64,000 bases of DNA from NCBI RefSeq assembly GCF_016405905.1, contig NZ_JAEFCB010000006.1, forward strand, positions 244,147 through 308,146, given 5' to 3'. Numbering within the stretch: the stretch's first letter is position 1; every line of letters begins with the position of its first letter. The notes under the pieces were generated by a model. The model was not told the DNA's origin. It saw only the letters and a list, made by a program, of their open reading frames with translations, and ran no database searches. Position numbers and translations under genes: made by a program. Origin of the DNA: Variovorax sp. IB41 (GTDB taxonomy: Bacteria; Pseudomonadota; Gammaproteobacteria; Burkholderiales; Burkholderiaceae_C). This document shows, one piece after another, positions 18,226-27,576 of this stretch.

Positions 18226-18930
18226 ATGCAACAGCAGCGCCACGCCCGAGACGATCGCAAAGACCTGCACGAAGACCCGCAGCACGCGCCCGTTGACGTG
18301 GCGATGCACCACGCGGCTGAGCACGGCGCCCACCGCCAGTGCGGGCAGCAGCAGGGCCGCCGCGCGCAGCTGCGAGCCGTCGATGCGGCCGGTCGCCATC
18401 AGCGTGGCGAGCGACACCAGTTCGCCGACCAGGAAGCACAGCGCGATGGTCGAGCGCATGGTGGGCGCGCGCTCGTGCTGGTAGACCAGCGCCAGCGGCG
18501 GACCGCCGATGCCGGTCGCGGTCTCGGTGATGCCCGTGACCAGCCCCGCCGCCACGAACGCCGAACGCCCGGGCGAGAAGGCCGGCATCATCAGCGTGAC
18601 CAGCGCCGCCGCGATGGTCGATGCGCCGACGAACAGCGACAGCTGGCCCGCGCTCAGCGCCGCCAGCACCCACAGGCCGCCTGCCGTGCCGACGACGCGG
18701 CCACCGGTGATCCAGCGGGCACCGGTGCGGTCGATCGCGCCGCGCTCGCGCCACATCACGTAGAAGTTGAGCGGCAGCATCAGCACCAGCACGCACACCG
18801 GCAGCAGGTCGGGGCGCACGATGCCGATCACCGGCGCGGCGATGAGCGCGAAGCCCACGCCGGTCGCGCCCTGCACGAAGGCGGCGAACAGCACGGCGAG
18901 CGAGACGAGGAGAAGGTGCTGCGCGCTCAC
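18217..18930 (-). CDS. TauE/SafE family membrane exporter
   Basis: A 237-residue protein of mostly hydrophobic helices (about eight). It has the family's duplicated signature: FVQGATGVGFALIAAPV near the N-terminus and LVTGITETATGIGGPPLALVY in the second half. TauE/SafE proteins export sulfite, sulfoacetate or other organic anions. The GTG start at 18928-18930 overlaps the amidohydrolase TGA, so it is translationally coupled to it and is the third gene of the permease-amidohydrolase operon. The transported product may be an anion left after catabolism of the permease substrate; this is inference. Confidence 0.88.
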   Translation of the reverse strand: MSAQHLLLVSLAVLFAAFVQGATGVGFALIAAPVIGIVRPDLLPVCVLVLMLPLNFYVMWRERGAIDRTGARWITGGRVVGTAGGLWVLAALSAGQLSLFVGASTIAAALVTLMMPAFSPGRSAFVAAGLVTGITETATGIGGPPLALVYQHERAPTMRSTIALCFLVGELVSLATLMATGRIDGSQLRAAALLLPALAVGAVLSRVVHRHVNGRVLRVFVQVFAIVSGVALLLHSF

Positions 18931-20363
18931 TGAACGTTCCGGGCGCCGGTGGCGCCGTCCATGCGGTTCGCGGACAGGCGGCGATGCTCGGCCGCCGTCG
19001 GGTGCAGGCGCACGATGGGCGCGCGTTCGATGGCCGCATGCGCCGCGCGCGCGAGCCGCCGCTGCAGCGCCCGCGCGTCCCAGTCGGGCGGCCAGCCCTC
19101 CCACAGGCGCAGGCGCCCGTCGACGAACACGGCGGTGATCTGGTCGCGGTTGCCCAGGCGCACGAGGTCCCATGTGAGATCGACGGAGGTGCACATCTCG
19201 GGCGTGTCGACGTCGACGACGAGGAAGTCGGCCGCCTTGCCCACAGCGATCTCGCCGATGAGATGCCCGAGCCCCACGGCGCGCGCGCCCTCGTGCGTCG
19301 CATGGTCCAGCCAGGTCCAGCCGCCGCCGCTCGACGCATCGCCGATCGCCATGCCGAAGGCCAGTTTCTGCGCCGCCTCGGCCGCGTCCATCAGGCGGAA
19401 GGCGTCGCTGCGCGTGGCGTCGGTGCCCAGGCCGAAGCGGATGCCCAGCGCAGCCATCAGGTTCGCGGGCGCCACGGCGTTGCCCTTCCACTGGCTGGCC
19501 ACGGGGTTGTAGCTCACGGCGGTGTCGGTGTCGCGCAGCAGCATGAGCTCCGACGGCGTGACGAGCGTGCCGTGCGCGATCAGCACCTGCGGGCCGAGCG
19601 CGCCGAGCTGCGCGAGCAGCTCCAGCGGCCGCCGGCCGCGCTGCACCACCGAGCGCTCGACCGACGCGAGGTGCTCGTTCACATGCGTCTGGAACACGGT
19701 GCGCGCCTCGGCGCACAGCGCGGACACGCCGGCCAGCATCTCGTCGGAAGCGGCTTCGGGCACCGAGATGGCAAGCGAGGGATGCACCAGCGGTGCGTTC
19801 GACCATTGCGCCAGGAAGCGCGCGGCGTGCGAGCGGATGGCCTCGCGTTCGACAGCGCTGCTGTCGTTGCCGCCGTCATTGCAGATCAGGCCCAGCACGC
19901 AGCGCAACCCCGCCTCCTGCACGGCCGCCGCGACCGCGCCGATGTCGCCCGGCGCGCGCGTCCCCGCGTCGCACACGGTGGTGAAGCCGCCGCGCAGCGA
20001 CTCGAGCGCCGCGAGCTTGGAAGCCAGGTAGACGAACTCGTCGTCCAGGCTCGCTTCGAGCGGCACCCACACGCGCCGGAAGATCTCCGAGGGCTCGCCG
20101 TAGGCCAGCGACTTGCCGAAGGACTGCGTGAGGTGATGGTGCGCGTCGATCATTCCCGGCATCAGCAGCTTGCCGGGCAATGGCATGGGCACGAGGTGCG
20201 GATGGCGCGCGGCCAGCACCTCGGCGGGGCCGACGTCGCGAAAGCGCCCGCCGGCCACGTGCACGGCATGGCCGCCGACGGGGCCGTCGCGCAGCATCAG
20301 GTGGTCGGGAACGAGCAACAGCTCGTCGGCCGCGAAGAGCGCGGCATCGAGTTCAGAAGACAT
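18927..20363 (-). CDS. Amidohydrolase/deaminase of the TRZ/ATZ type
   Basis: A 478-residue metal-dependent hydrolase of the ATZ/TRZ and guanine-deaminase-like branch. Metal and catalytic residues are visible in GMIDAHHHLTQSFGKSL (HxH), FQTHVNEHLASVE, VLIAHGTLVTPSELML and FGLGTDATRSDAFRLM. Such enzymes deaminate or dechlorinate purines, pyrimidines, triazines and related heterocycles. It is encoded 50 bases after an NCS2-family nucleobase permease and before a TauE exporter, which supports a heterocycle-catabolic role. The specific substrate is not known. Confidence 0.88.
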   Translation of the reverse strand: MSSELDAALFAADELLLVPDHLMLRDGPVGGHAVHVAGGRFRDVGPAEVLAARHPHLVPMPLPGKLLMPGMIDAHHHLTQSFGKSLAYGEPSEIFRRVWVPLEASLDDEFVYLASKLAALESLRGGFTTVCDAGTRAPGDIGAVAAAVQEAGLRCVLGLICNDGGNDSSAVEREAIRSHAARFLAQWSNAPLVHPSLAISVPEAASDEMLAGVSALCAEARTVFQTHVNEHLASVERSVVQRGRRPLELLAQLGALGPQVLIAHGTLVTPSELMLLRDTDTAVSYNPVASQWKGNAVAPANLMAALGIRFGLGTDATRSDAFRLMDAAEAAQKLAFGMAIGDASSGGGWTWLDHATHEGARAVGLGHLIGEIAVGKAADFLVVDVDTPEMCTSVDLTWDLVRLGNRDQITAVFVDGRLRLWEGWPPDWDARALQRRLARAAHAAIERAPIVRLHPTAAEHRRLSANRMDGATGARNVQ

Positions 20364-20413
20364 GGTGAAAAAAGAAGACGGGAGCGAAGAAAAAGAAAAG
20401 AAGACGTGGTGGC

Positions 20414-21772
20414 TCAGCGCGGCGCCGAGGCCATCTCGACGGGCTCGGCAGGCTCGGCCGCTGCGGGGAGTTCGGCGTGCGTGCGGTTGAAGATCACGTT
20501 CAGCAGCACCGCCGTGAGCGAGCCCATGGCCAGGCCGTTGCCCAGCACCAGCTGCAGCGTGTCCGGAAAGCGGCTGTACAGGCCCGGCACGAGGATGGGC
20601 AGGAGGCCCATGGTGAGCGCGCCGGCCAGCACGAACATGTTGCCGCGCTCGTGCAGGTCGACCTTGCGCAGCATGTCGATGCCCATCGTGCCGATGATCG
20701 CGAACACCACCATCGCGGTGCCGCCGACCACGGCCGCGGGAATGGCGCTGGCCAGCCGGCCGAGCGGCGCCGACAGCGCGATCAGGATCAGGATCGCGCC
20801 GGCCGTCGCCGTGACGTAGCGCGAGCGCACGTTGGTGGCGCGCACGATGCCGATGTTCTCGCCGCTGGTGATGATCATCGAGGTGCCGAAGAAACCGCCC
20901 GCCAGCGACATCAGCGCATCGCCGCGGATGGTGCGCGGCACGGCGTCGCGCGCATCGATCCTGCGGCCCACCACCTCGGCCACCGCCACGGTCTGGCCCG
21001 TGGCCTCGACCATTGAGATGACGCTGAAGACCAGGAGCGGCACCGCCGCCACGAGATCGAAGCGCGGCATGCCGAAGGGCAGAAGCGTCGGCAGGCTCCA
21101 GAAGGGGCCCGTGGCGACCGCGCCGAAATCCATCAGCCCGCAACCGGCCGCCAGCACCGTGCCGGCCAGCAGGCCCAGCAACACCGCGAGCTGGCCCAGC
21201 GTGCCTTTGAACAGGCGCGCGAACAGCACCGTGAAGCCGATGGTCGCGAGCGCCAGGCCGATGTTCACCGGGTCCGCGAAGGTGGGCGTGCCGGCCTTGC
21301 CCGCGATGATGCCGCCGTACACCTTCACGAGGTTGATCGACACCAGCAGCAGCAGCGTGCCGATGACGATCTTCGGAAAGTACCGGAGGCACCGCGCGAA
21401 CACCGGCAGCACGAGGAAATAGAACAGCGCCGTGAGGATCACCGCGCCCGAGGCGGTCTGCAGGTCGCGCTGCTGCGCGATGGTCACGAACATCACGATC
21501 GGCGCGCCGCCCGGCACCATCACGAAAGGCAGGCGCGCCCCGAACTTCCACGGCCCGAACGACTGCAGCAGCGTGCCCACCCCGCACAGGAGGAAGGTGG
21601 CGCTGATGAGGTTGACGGTGAGCGCGGCCGGCAGGCCCAGCGCCTTGGCCACGAGGAACACGGACGTGATGGGCACGGCCGCCATCACCAGCACGTGCTG
21701 CAGGCCGAACAGCAGCAGTTGCGAAACGGGCAGCACGGCGTCGACGGCAGGGGCGTCGGAAACACGGGACAT
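20414..21772 (-). CDS. NCS2 family nucleobase:cation symporter (xanthine/uracil permease)
   Basis: A 452-residue polytopic permease with about fourteen hydrophobic segments. NCS2 markers include QLLLFGLQHVLVMAA at the N-terminus, the GLPAALTVNLISATFLLCGVG region, VFSVISMVEATGQTVAV and the GGFFGTSMIITSGENIG stretch. The last resembles the NxGxxxxT-type substrate signature of the family in altered form. It imports a purine, pyrimidine or related heterocycle with protons. It is the first gene of a three-gene operon and faces a LacI regulator across two palindromic operators, so induction by substrate is probable. Confidence 0.9.
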   Translation of the reverse strand: MSRVSDAPAVDAVLPVSQLLLFGLQHVLVMAAVPITSVFLVAKALGLPAALTVNLISATFLLCGVGTLLQSFGPWKFGARLPFVMVPGGAPIVMFVTIAQQRDLQTASGAVILTALFYFLVLPVFARCLRYFPKIVIGTLLLLVSINLVKVYGGIIAGKAGTPTFADPVNIGLALATIGFTVLFARLFKGTLGQLAVLLGLLAGTVLAAGCGLMDFGAVATGPFWSLPTLLPFGMPRFDLVAAVPLLVFSVISMVEATGQTVAVAEVVGRRIDARDAVPRTIRGDALMSLAGGFFGTSMIITSGENIGIVRATNVRSRYVTATAGAILILIALSAPLGRLASAIPAAVVGGTAMVVFAIIGTMGIDMLRKVDLHERGNMFVLAGALTMGLLPILVPGLYSRFPDTLQLVLGNGLAMGSLTAVLLNVIFNRTHAELPAAAEPAEPVEMASAPR

Positions 21773-21797
21773 GATCGATTCCTTTGACCGGGCTCGC

Positions 21798-21815
21798 ACC
21801 CAAATCGATTTGGGT
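21798..21815. promoter_or_regulatory. LacI-family operator O1
   Basis: ACCCAAATCGATTTGGGT is a perfect 18-base palindrome with a central CG, the hallmark of LacI/PurR-family operators. It lies 26 bases upstream of the NCS2 permease start codon, in the divergent region shared with the LacI gene. Confidence 0.85.
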
Positions 21816-21867
21816 GACGAAGGAAAAAAAGCCGCCTGGGGCGGTGGGGTACATTCCGGGCCAGTCG

Positions 21868-21883
21868 CCCAAAACGATTTGGG
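21868..21883. promoter_or_regulatory. LacI-family operator O2
   Basis: CCCAAAACGATTTGGG matches the inner 16 bases of the O1 palindrome with a single change (A for T). It lies 34 bases upstream of the LacI start codon. The two centres are 69 bases apart, close to a whole number of helical turns at 10.5 bases per turn, so a looped or cooperative repressor complex is plausible. Confidence 0.8.
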
Positions 21884-21917
21884 AATTGAATCACCGCTTT
21901 TGGAAAAGGTCAACGGG

Positions 21918-22955
21918 ATGAGCACCAATCCATCGCCGCGGGCAAACATCAAGGACGTGGCCCGGGAGGCCGGCGTGTCGCCGACCACCGTGTCCCACGC
22001 GCTCAACGCCCGCGGCCAGGTCGACGCCGAGACCCGCGCGCGCGTCGAGCAGGCCGCCCTGAAGCTGGGCTACCGCCCCAACCGGAATGCGCAGCGGCTG
22101 CGCACCGGCGAGGCGCACATGATCGTGCTGCTGTCGTCGATGCCCTTCGCGGTGGCCGGCGGCCCGTCGCGCCTGGGCTTCATGATGGAAGTGGCCGCCG
22201 TGGCCGCCGCCGAGGCCCTGAACCACAGCCTCGCGCTGGTGCTGGCGCCGCCCATGGAAAGCGGGCGGATGCCGATGGAGTTGCTGGACGTGGACGGGGC
22301 GCTGGTGATCGAGCCCTCCGCGGGCGATGCGAACCTGGAATACCTCGTGCGCCGGGGCCTGCCGGTGGTGGCCATCGGCAAGCCGGCGGAAGGCCCCGCC
22401 ATGCCGCCGTATGTCGACATCCATTCCGCCCGGACGACGCAGCTGCTGCTCGACCACCTGCACGAACAGGGCGCGCGCAAGGTCGCGATGATCCTGGGCG
22501 CCGCGCAGCGCAATTCCTATGTGGAGGCCCGGGCGGCGTACGAGCGCTTCGCCGCGGAGCGCGGCCAGCCCGCGCTGCTGTCGCTGATCGACGAGGCCAG
22601 CGGCGAGCGCGGCGGCAGGGAGGCCGCGCTGGCGCTGCTGGCGGCCCACCCCGACATCGACGCCTTCTGCATCCCGGTGGACGCATTCGCCTCGGGCGCG
22701 GTGGCGGCCGTCGCCGAATCGGGCCGGCGCATTCCGGAGGACGTGATGGTCGCCACCCGCTACGACGGGCCGCGCGCGCGCACCTGCGTGCCGCCCCTCA
22801 CCGCGGTGGACCTGCACCTGGAAGAAGTCGCGCAGCAGGCCATCGCGCTGCTGTTCGATCACCTGCGCGGCGACAGGAGCCGCCACCGCGTCGAAGGGCC
22901 GGTGGCGCAGCTCGTGGCGCGCGAGTCGTCCGCGCGCCTGCGCCCAGTCGGCTAG
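21918..22955 (+). CDS. LacI family transcriptional regulator
   Basis: A 345-residue LacI-type repressor. Its N-terminal headpiece reads [20 protein letters not shown], followed by the hinge [15 protein letters not shown]. The rest is the periplasmic-binding-protein-like effector and dimerisation domain ([26 protein letters not shown] and [19 protein letters not shown]). It should bind the two palindromes immediately upstream and control both itself and the divergent permease-amidohydrolase-TauE operon. Its stop overlaps the end of the facing sugar dehydrogenase gene by 4 bases. Confidence 0.93.
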   Translation: MSTNPSPRANIKDVAREAGVSPTTVSHALNARGQVDAETRARVEQAALKLGYRPNRNAQRLRTGEAHMIVLLSSMPFAVAGGPSRLGFMMEVAAVAAAEALNHSLALVLAPPMESGRMPMELLDVDGALVIEPSAGDANLEYLVRRGLPVVAIGKPAEGPAMPPYVDIHSARTTQLLLDHLHEQGARKVAMILGAAQRNSYVEARAAYERFAAERGQPALLSLIDEASGERGGREAALALLAAHPDIDAFCIPVDAFASGAVAAVAESGRRIPEDVMVATRYDGPRARTCVPPLTAVDLHLEEVAQQAIALLFDHLRGDRSRHRVEGPVAQLVARESSARLRPVG

Positions 22956-24328
22956 TTGGGCTTGGCGCGCGACACGCGCCACACCGCGTTGCCCACGTCG
23001 TCGGCCACCAGCAGCGCGCCGCTCTTGTCGAGCGCCACGCCCACCGGCCGGCCCTGCGCCTTTTCGTCGGCGGTGAGAAAGCCGGTGAGGATGTCCACCG
23101 GCGGCCCGCTCGGCTTGCCGCCGATGAAGGGCACGAACACCACCTTGTAGCCCGACTTGGGCTTGCGGTTCCACGAGCCGTGCTCGCCGATGAAGACGCC
23201 GCTCGCGAACTCCGGCGGCATGCCGCGCGCGTGCGAGAAGGTCATGCCCAGCGGCGCGACGTGCGAGCCGAGCGCGTAGTCGGGCGCGATCGCCTTGGCC
23301 GCCATGTCCGGGTTCTGCGGCGTCACGCGCGCATCGACGATGCCGCCGTAGTAGGTCCAGGGCCAGCCGTAGAAGGCGCCCTCCTTCACCGAGGTGAGGT
23401 AGTCGGGCACGAGGTCGCTGCCGATCTCGTCGCGCTCGTTCACCACGGTCCACAGGGCGTTGGTGTCGGGGTCCCAGCCCATGCCGTTGGGGTTGCGCAG
23501 GCCGCTCGCGAAGAGGCGCTTCTCGCCCGACTTGGTGTCGACCTCCCAGATCGCGGCGCGGCCTTCTTCGGCCGCCAGGCCGTTCTCGCCGATGTTGCTG
23601 TTGGAGCCGACCGTCACGTAGAGCTTGGTGCCGTCGGCATTGGCGATCACGTTCTTGGTCCAGTGGTGGTTGATGCCCGCGGGCAGCTGCGTGACCAGCG
23701 TCGGGTTGACCTTCACCGAGGTCTCGCCCTCGACGTAGGGCACCTTCACGAGCGCATCGGCGTTGGCGATGAAGAGCTCGTTGCCCACCAGCGCCATGCC
23801 GTAGGGCGACATCAGGTTGGTCATGAAGACCTGCTTGACCTCGGCCACGCCGTCGCCGTCGGCATCGCGCAGCAGCGTGATGCGGTTGGCGCTGGGCACG
23901 CCCGCGCCCGCGCGCCCCATGACCTTGCCCATGACCCAATTGCGGATCTTGGCGATCGGGCCGCTGCCGCCGTCGTTGCTGCCGCCGGGCTTGGGCGGCT
24001 TGTTGCTCTCGGCCACCAGCACGTCGCCGTTGGGCAGGGTGTAGACCCAGCGCGGGTGGTCCAGGCCGCGCGCCAGCGCCGTCACGCGCAGGCCCTCGGC
24101 GGGGGTGGGCGCGGCGGTGTCGGTCCAGCCGACGGCGGTTGCCACGTTGACGGTGGGAATCAGGGTCTTGTTCGGCTCGGCCAGCTGCGGGCGGGGGCCG
24201 GTCGTGACCTCGGGGGCGAGCTTGGCGGCCTCGCCGCAGCCGACGAGCAATGTCGCCGCGACCGCCAGCGTGGACAACTGCCAGATCGAAGCGGCCATGC
24301 GGGTGGGTGCTTGCTGCGGAGCTTTCAT
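22952..24328 (-). CDS. PQQ-dependent sugar/sorbosone dehydrogenase-like lipoprotein
   Basis: A 458-residue exported protein with a lipobox ([13 protein letters not shown]) that should anchor it to a membrane. The body is the six-bladed beta-propeller of the soluble-glucose/sorbosone dehydrogenase family: [66 protein letters not shown] and [19 protein letters not shown]. It would oxidise aldoses or similar sugars using PQQ in the periplasm. Many homologues have no proven activity. No PQQ biosynthesis genes are in the window. Confidence 0.85.
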   Translation of the reverse strand: MKAPQQAPTRMAASIWQLSTLAVAATLLVGCGEAAKLAPEVTTGPRPQLAEPNKTLIPTVNVATAVGWTDTAAPTPAEGLRVTALARGLDHPRWVYTLPNGDVLVAESNKPPKPGGSNDGGSGPIAKIRNWVMGKVMGRAGAGVPSANRITLLRDADGDGVAEVKQVFMTNLMSPYGMALVGNELFIANADALVKVPYVEGETSVKVNPTLVTQLPAGINHHWTKNVIANADGTKLYVTVGSNSNIGENGLAAEEGRAAIWEVDTKSGEKRLFASGLRNPNGMGWDPDTNALWTVVNERDEIGSDLVPDYLTSVKEGAFYGWPWTYYGGIVDARVTPQNPDMAAKAIAPDYALGSHVAPLGMTFSHARGMPPEFASGVFIGEHGSWNRKPKSGYKVVFVPFIGGKPSGPPVDILTGFLTADEKAQGRPVGVALDKSGALLVADDVGNAVWRVSRAKPN

Positions 24329-24459
24329 GCGTGATCCTTGCGCGGCGGAGGCCGCGTACCGGGCGGATCATCCCCGGCCGCCCGGCCCGGCGGTTGTCGG
24401 TCGTGGGCGCTTTCTGGCGTGGGCGCACCCCAATCGCACATCGCCGCTACCATCGCCGC

Positions 24460-25224
24460 ATGACCGACGACCTGTTCCGTGCCGACGCCTACCTGCGCGC
24501 CTGCGAAGCCCGCATCGTGCGCATCGACGAGACCGGCATCGTGCTGGACCGCACGGTGTTCTACCCACTGGGCGGTGGGCAGGCTGGAGACGCCGGCGTG
24601 CTGGCCCTGGCCGACGGCCGCGAAGTCGTCATCGCCGACACCCGCAAGGCCAAGAACGAAGAAGGCCTGCCCACCAACGAATTCCTTCATGTGCCGGCGC
24701 CCGAACAGGCCGACCTGCTGGCCGCGCTGAAGCCCGGCGACGCCGTCACCGCACGCCTGGACTGGGAGCGCCGCCACCGGCTCATGCGCTTTCACACCGC
24801 CTCCCACCTCCTGTGCCACCTCGTGCCGGTGCCGGTGAACGGCTGCTCGATCACGCCCGACTACGCGCGCATCGATTTCCACATGACCGACCCGCTCGAC
24901 AAGGAAGCGCTCACGGCCGGCCTTGCGCGGCTGGTCGAGGCGGCCCATCCGCTGACCGTGGGCGCCATCACCGACGAGGAGCTCGACGCGAACCCGGCCC
25001 TCGTCAAGAGCATGAGCGTGCAGCCGCCGCGCGGCACGGGCACGGTGCGCACCATCCGCATCGGCGGCGCGGGCGAGGGTGACGCGCAGATCGACTTCCA
25101 GCCCTGCGGCGGCACGCATGTTGCAAACACCGCCGAGATCGGGGCGGTGGTCGTCACCAAGATCGAGAAGAAGAGCGCCAACAGCCGTCGCGTGGTGCTG
25201 GGCTGGGCCGCAGCGGCCGCCTGA
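24460..25224 (+). CDS. Alanyl-tRNA editing protein (AlaX type)
   Basis: A 254-residue free-standing trans-editing factor homologous to the editing domain of AlaRS. The zinc/catalytic site is complete: H112 and H116 in RFHTASHLLC, and C216 with H220 in QPCGGTHV. The N-terminal beta-barrel part is present (VFYPLGGGQAGDAGVL), so it matches the long AlaX form rather than the shortest one. It hydrolyses Ser- or Gly-tRNA(Ala). The ATG at 24460 agrees with family N-termini; open frame continues further upstream but overlaps the divergent gene. Confidence 0.92.
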   Translation: MTDDLFRADAYLRACEARIVRIDETGIVLDRTVFYPLGGGQAGDAGVLALADGREVVIADTRKAKNEEGLPTNEFLHVPAPEQADLLAALKPGDAVTARLDWERRHRLMRFHTASHLLCHLVPVPVNGCSITPDYARIDFHMTDPLDKEALTAGLARLVEAAHPLTVGAITDEELDANPALVKSMSVQPPRGTGTVRTIRIGGAGEGDAQIDFQPCGGTHVANTAEIGAVVVTKIEKKSANSRRVVLGWAAAAA

Positions 25225-25268
25225 AACATTCTGGAACTTAGCCCCGCCCCAATGCTCCGACTGACGGC

Positions 25269-27500
25269 ATGATCTTCTCGCGCATTCATTTCGCTACGCT
25301 TCTGATAGCAATCGCCGCAGCCAGCATGCCGGCCGCGGCGCAATTGGCTTCCAAGACCGGGGCCGTCGTCACCACCCCCCACGTGCGCGCCGAACTGATC
25401 GCGCATGCACCCGATGGCGTCTCGCCGGGCGCGCAGGCCTGGGTCGGCCTGCAGATCACCCATCAGCCCGAGTGGCACACCTACTGGAAAAATGCCGGCG
25501 ATTCGGGCCTCCCCACCGAACTGACCTGGACGCTGCCGGCCGGCGTCTCCACCGGCGAAATCGCTTGGCCGGTGCCCGAGAAGATCGCGGTCGGCAACCT
25601 CGCCAACTACGGCTACGAGAACACCGTGCTGCTGCCGGTGCCGCTGGAGGTCTCGACGCTCTACAAGCCGCCGATGGCGCTCGCAGGCGGCACGCCCGCG
25701 ATGGACGTGAAGCTCAAGGCCTCCTGGCTGGTCTGCCGCAAGGAATGCATTCCCGAAGAGGGCGAATTCACGCTCTCGCTGCCGCTGCAGGGCTCCACCG
25801 CGCTGCACAAGGCCGAGTTCGACACGGCGCAAGCCGCCCAGCCCCAGCCGCTCGCAAAACCGGGCGGCATCGAGGTCAATGGCAACAACCTGCAAGTCAA
25901 GCTCGAAGGACTGCCGGCCGCCGTGCAGGGCAAGACGCTGGCGTTCTTCCCGGAGACCCCCGAGGTGATCCGCACCGCGGCCGTCTCCGGCACGGACTGG
26001 ACCCAGAGCTGGCAAGGCGGCACCTGGACCGCGACGATGCCGCTGGCCGACCAGCGCAGCGCGAGCCCCACGGTGATGCCGGTGGTGGTGGCGCTCGCCG
26101 AGGCCGACCGTCAGCCGGGCCAGCCGGTGGCCTGGCGCGCGGAAGCGCCGGTCGCCGGCACCTGGCCCGCCGCCGCCACGCCGGCGCGCGCCGAGGTGTC
26201 GCCCGCACTGCAGGCCGCGCTCACTGCCAATGCCGCCAATGCAGCCAACGCCGCTGCATCGGCATCGAACACCGACCTGCCGGCCCAACCCACCGGCACC
26301 TTCGCCATGGCGCTGCTGGGCGCCCTGCTCGGCGGCCTGCTGCTGAACCTCATGCCCTGCGTGTTCCCGATCCTGGCGATCAAGGTGCTGGGCTTCGCGC
26401 GGCAGGCGGGCAACGCCAGCGCGCACCGCAAGGCGGGCCTGGCCTACACCGGCGGCGTGATGCTGTCGTTCCTCGCGCTCGGCGGCGCCATGCTCGCGCT
26501 GCGCGCGGCCGGTGCGCAGCTGGGCTGGGGCTTCCAGCTGCAGTCGCCGGGCGTGGTGGCCGTGCTGGCAGGACTCTTCACGCTGATCGGCCTGAACCTC
26601 GTGGGCGTGTTCGAATTCGGCCGCGCGGCGCCTTCGTCGGTCTGCAGCGCGCAAGCCAAGCATCCGCTGGCCAACGACTTCCTCTCCGGCGTGCTCGCCG
26701 TGGTGATCGCCTCGCCCTGCACCGCGCCGTTCATGGGCGTGTCGCTCGGCTTCGCGATCGGCCTGCCGGCCGCGCAGGCGCTGCTGCTGTTCGCGGCGCT
26801 GGGCCTGGGCCTCGCGCTGCCGTATCTGGTGGCCGGCTTCGTGCCCGCCATCGCGCACCTCTTGCCCAAGCCGGGCCCGTGGATGCTCACGCTGCGCCGA
26901 CTACTCGCGTTCCCGATGTTCGCCACCGTGGCGTGGCTGGTCTGGATCCTCGGCCAGCAAAGCGGCATCGACGGCGCGGGCACGCTGCTGGCGCTGCTGG
27001 TGTGCATGGCGGCGATCGTCTGGGCCTTCACGCTGCGCGGCCGCACGCGGCTGGTGATCGCCACCGTGCTGATCGCCTTCACCGCCATGCTGACCGGCGC
27101 CATCGGGCGCAACGTGCTGCAGGTGGTGGAGCCGGCCAAGCTCGCCGCAAGCACCGCGACCCAGCGCTGGCAGCCGTGGTCGGCCGAGCGCGTGAGCGAG
27201 CTCTCGGGCGCCGGCCAGCCGGTGTTCATCGACTTCACGGCCGCCTGGTGCGTGACCTGCCAGTACAACAAGAAGCGCACGCTGGCCGATGCCGACGTGC
27301 TGGCCGATTTCGATGCCAAGAAGGTCGCGATGCTGCGCGCCGACTGGACCCGCCGCGACCCCGCCATCACCGCCGCGCTCACCGCGCTCGGCCGCAGCGG
27401 CGTGCCGGTCTACGTGCTGCAGGCGCCGGGCAAGGCGCCGGTCGTGCTGACCGAAATTTTGGGTAAGGACGAGGTCCGCGCCGCGCTCGCCGCGCTTTGA
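25269..27500 (+). CDS. DsbD-like thiol:disulfide interchange protein
   Basis: A 743-residue inner-membrane reductase that carries electrons from cytosolic thioredoxin to periplasmic thiols. A signal peptide (LIAIAAASMPAAAQ) precedes a periplasmic DsbD-N-type domain with the cysteine pair CRKEC. The membrane domain has the redox cysteines in LMPCVFPILAIKVLGF and SPCTAPFMGVSLGF. The C-terminal thioredoxin domain has the active site AAWCVTCQYNKKRTL. The long N-terminal domain (about 330 residues) suggests the ScsB-like branch rather than classical DsbD. A periplasmic redoxin follows 76 bases downstream and may be its partner. Confidence 0.88.
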   Translation: MIFSRIHFATLLIAIAAASMPAAAQLASKTGAVVTTPHVRAELIAHAPDGVSPGAQAWVGLQITHQPEWHTYWKNAGDSGLPTELTWTLPAGVSTGEIAWPVPEKIAVGNLANYGYENTVLLPVPLEVSTLYKPPMALAGGTPAMDVKLKASWLVCRKECIPEEGEFTLSLPLQGSTALHKAEFDTAQAAQPQPLAKPGGIEVNGNNLQVKLEGLPAAVQGKTLAFFPETPEVIRTAAVSGTDWTQSWQGGTWTATMPLADQRSASPTVMPVVVALAEADRQPGQPVAWRAEAPVAGTWPAAATPARAEVSPALQAALTANAANAANAAASASNTDLPAQPTGTFAMALLGALLGGLLLNLMPCVFPILAIKVLGFARQAGNASAHRKAGLAYTGGVMLSFLALGGAMLALRAAGAQLGWGFQLQSPGVVAVLAGLFTLIGLNLVGVFEFGRAAPSSVCSAQAKHPLANDFLSGVLAVVIASPCTAPFMGVSLGFAIGLPAAQALLLFAALGLGLALPYLVAGFVPAIAHLLPKPGPWMLTLRRLLAFPMFATVAWLVWILGQQSGIDGAGTLLALLVCMAAIVWAFTLRGRTRLVIATVLIAFTAMLTGAIGRNVLQVVEPAKLAASTATQRWQPWSAERVSELSGAGQPVFIDFTAAWCVTCQYNKKRTLADADVLADFDAKKVAMLRADWTRRDPAITAALTALGRSGVPVYVLQAPGKAPVVLTEILGKDEVRAALAAL

Positions 27501-27576
27501 CCACCTGCGTGACATGGGTTGTCACATGCACTTGAAGAAACGGTTCTAAGCTGCGGTTGTCGTTTGGAATTTTCTA

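Noticed and set aside
18927..21872. Very long - strand open frame spanning parts of the amidohydrolase and permease region.
   Set aside because: Its upper part is out of frame with the permease; only the segment from 20363 down is the real amidohydrolase. High GC makes long spurious frames common here.
27509..27525. Inverted repeat GTGACATGGGTTGTCAC between the DsbD-like and redoxin genes.
   Set aside because: Six-base arms only, no second copy and no matching regulator nearby; could be chance or a weak mRNA hairpin.
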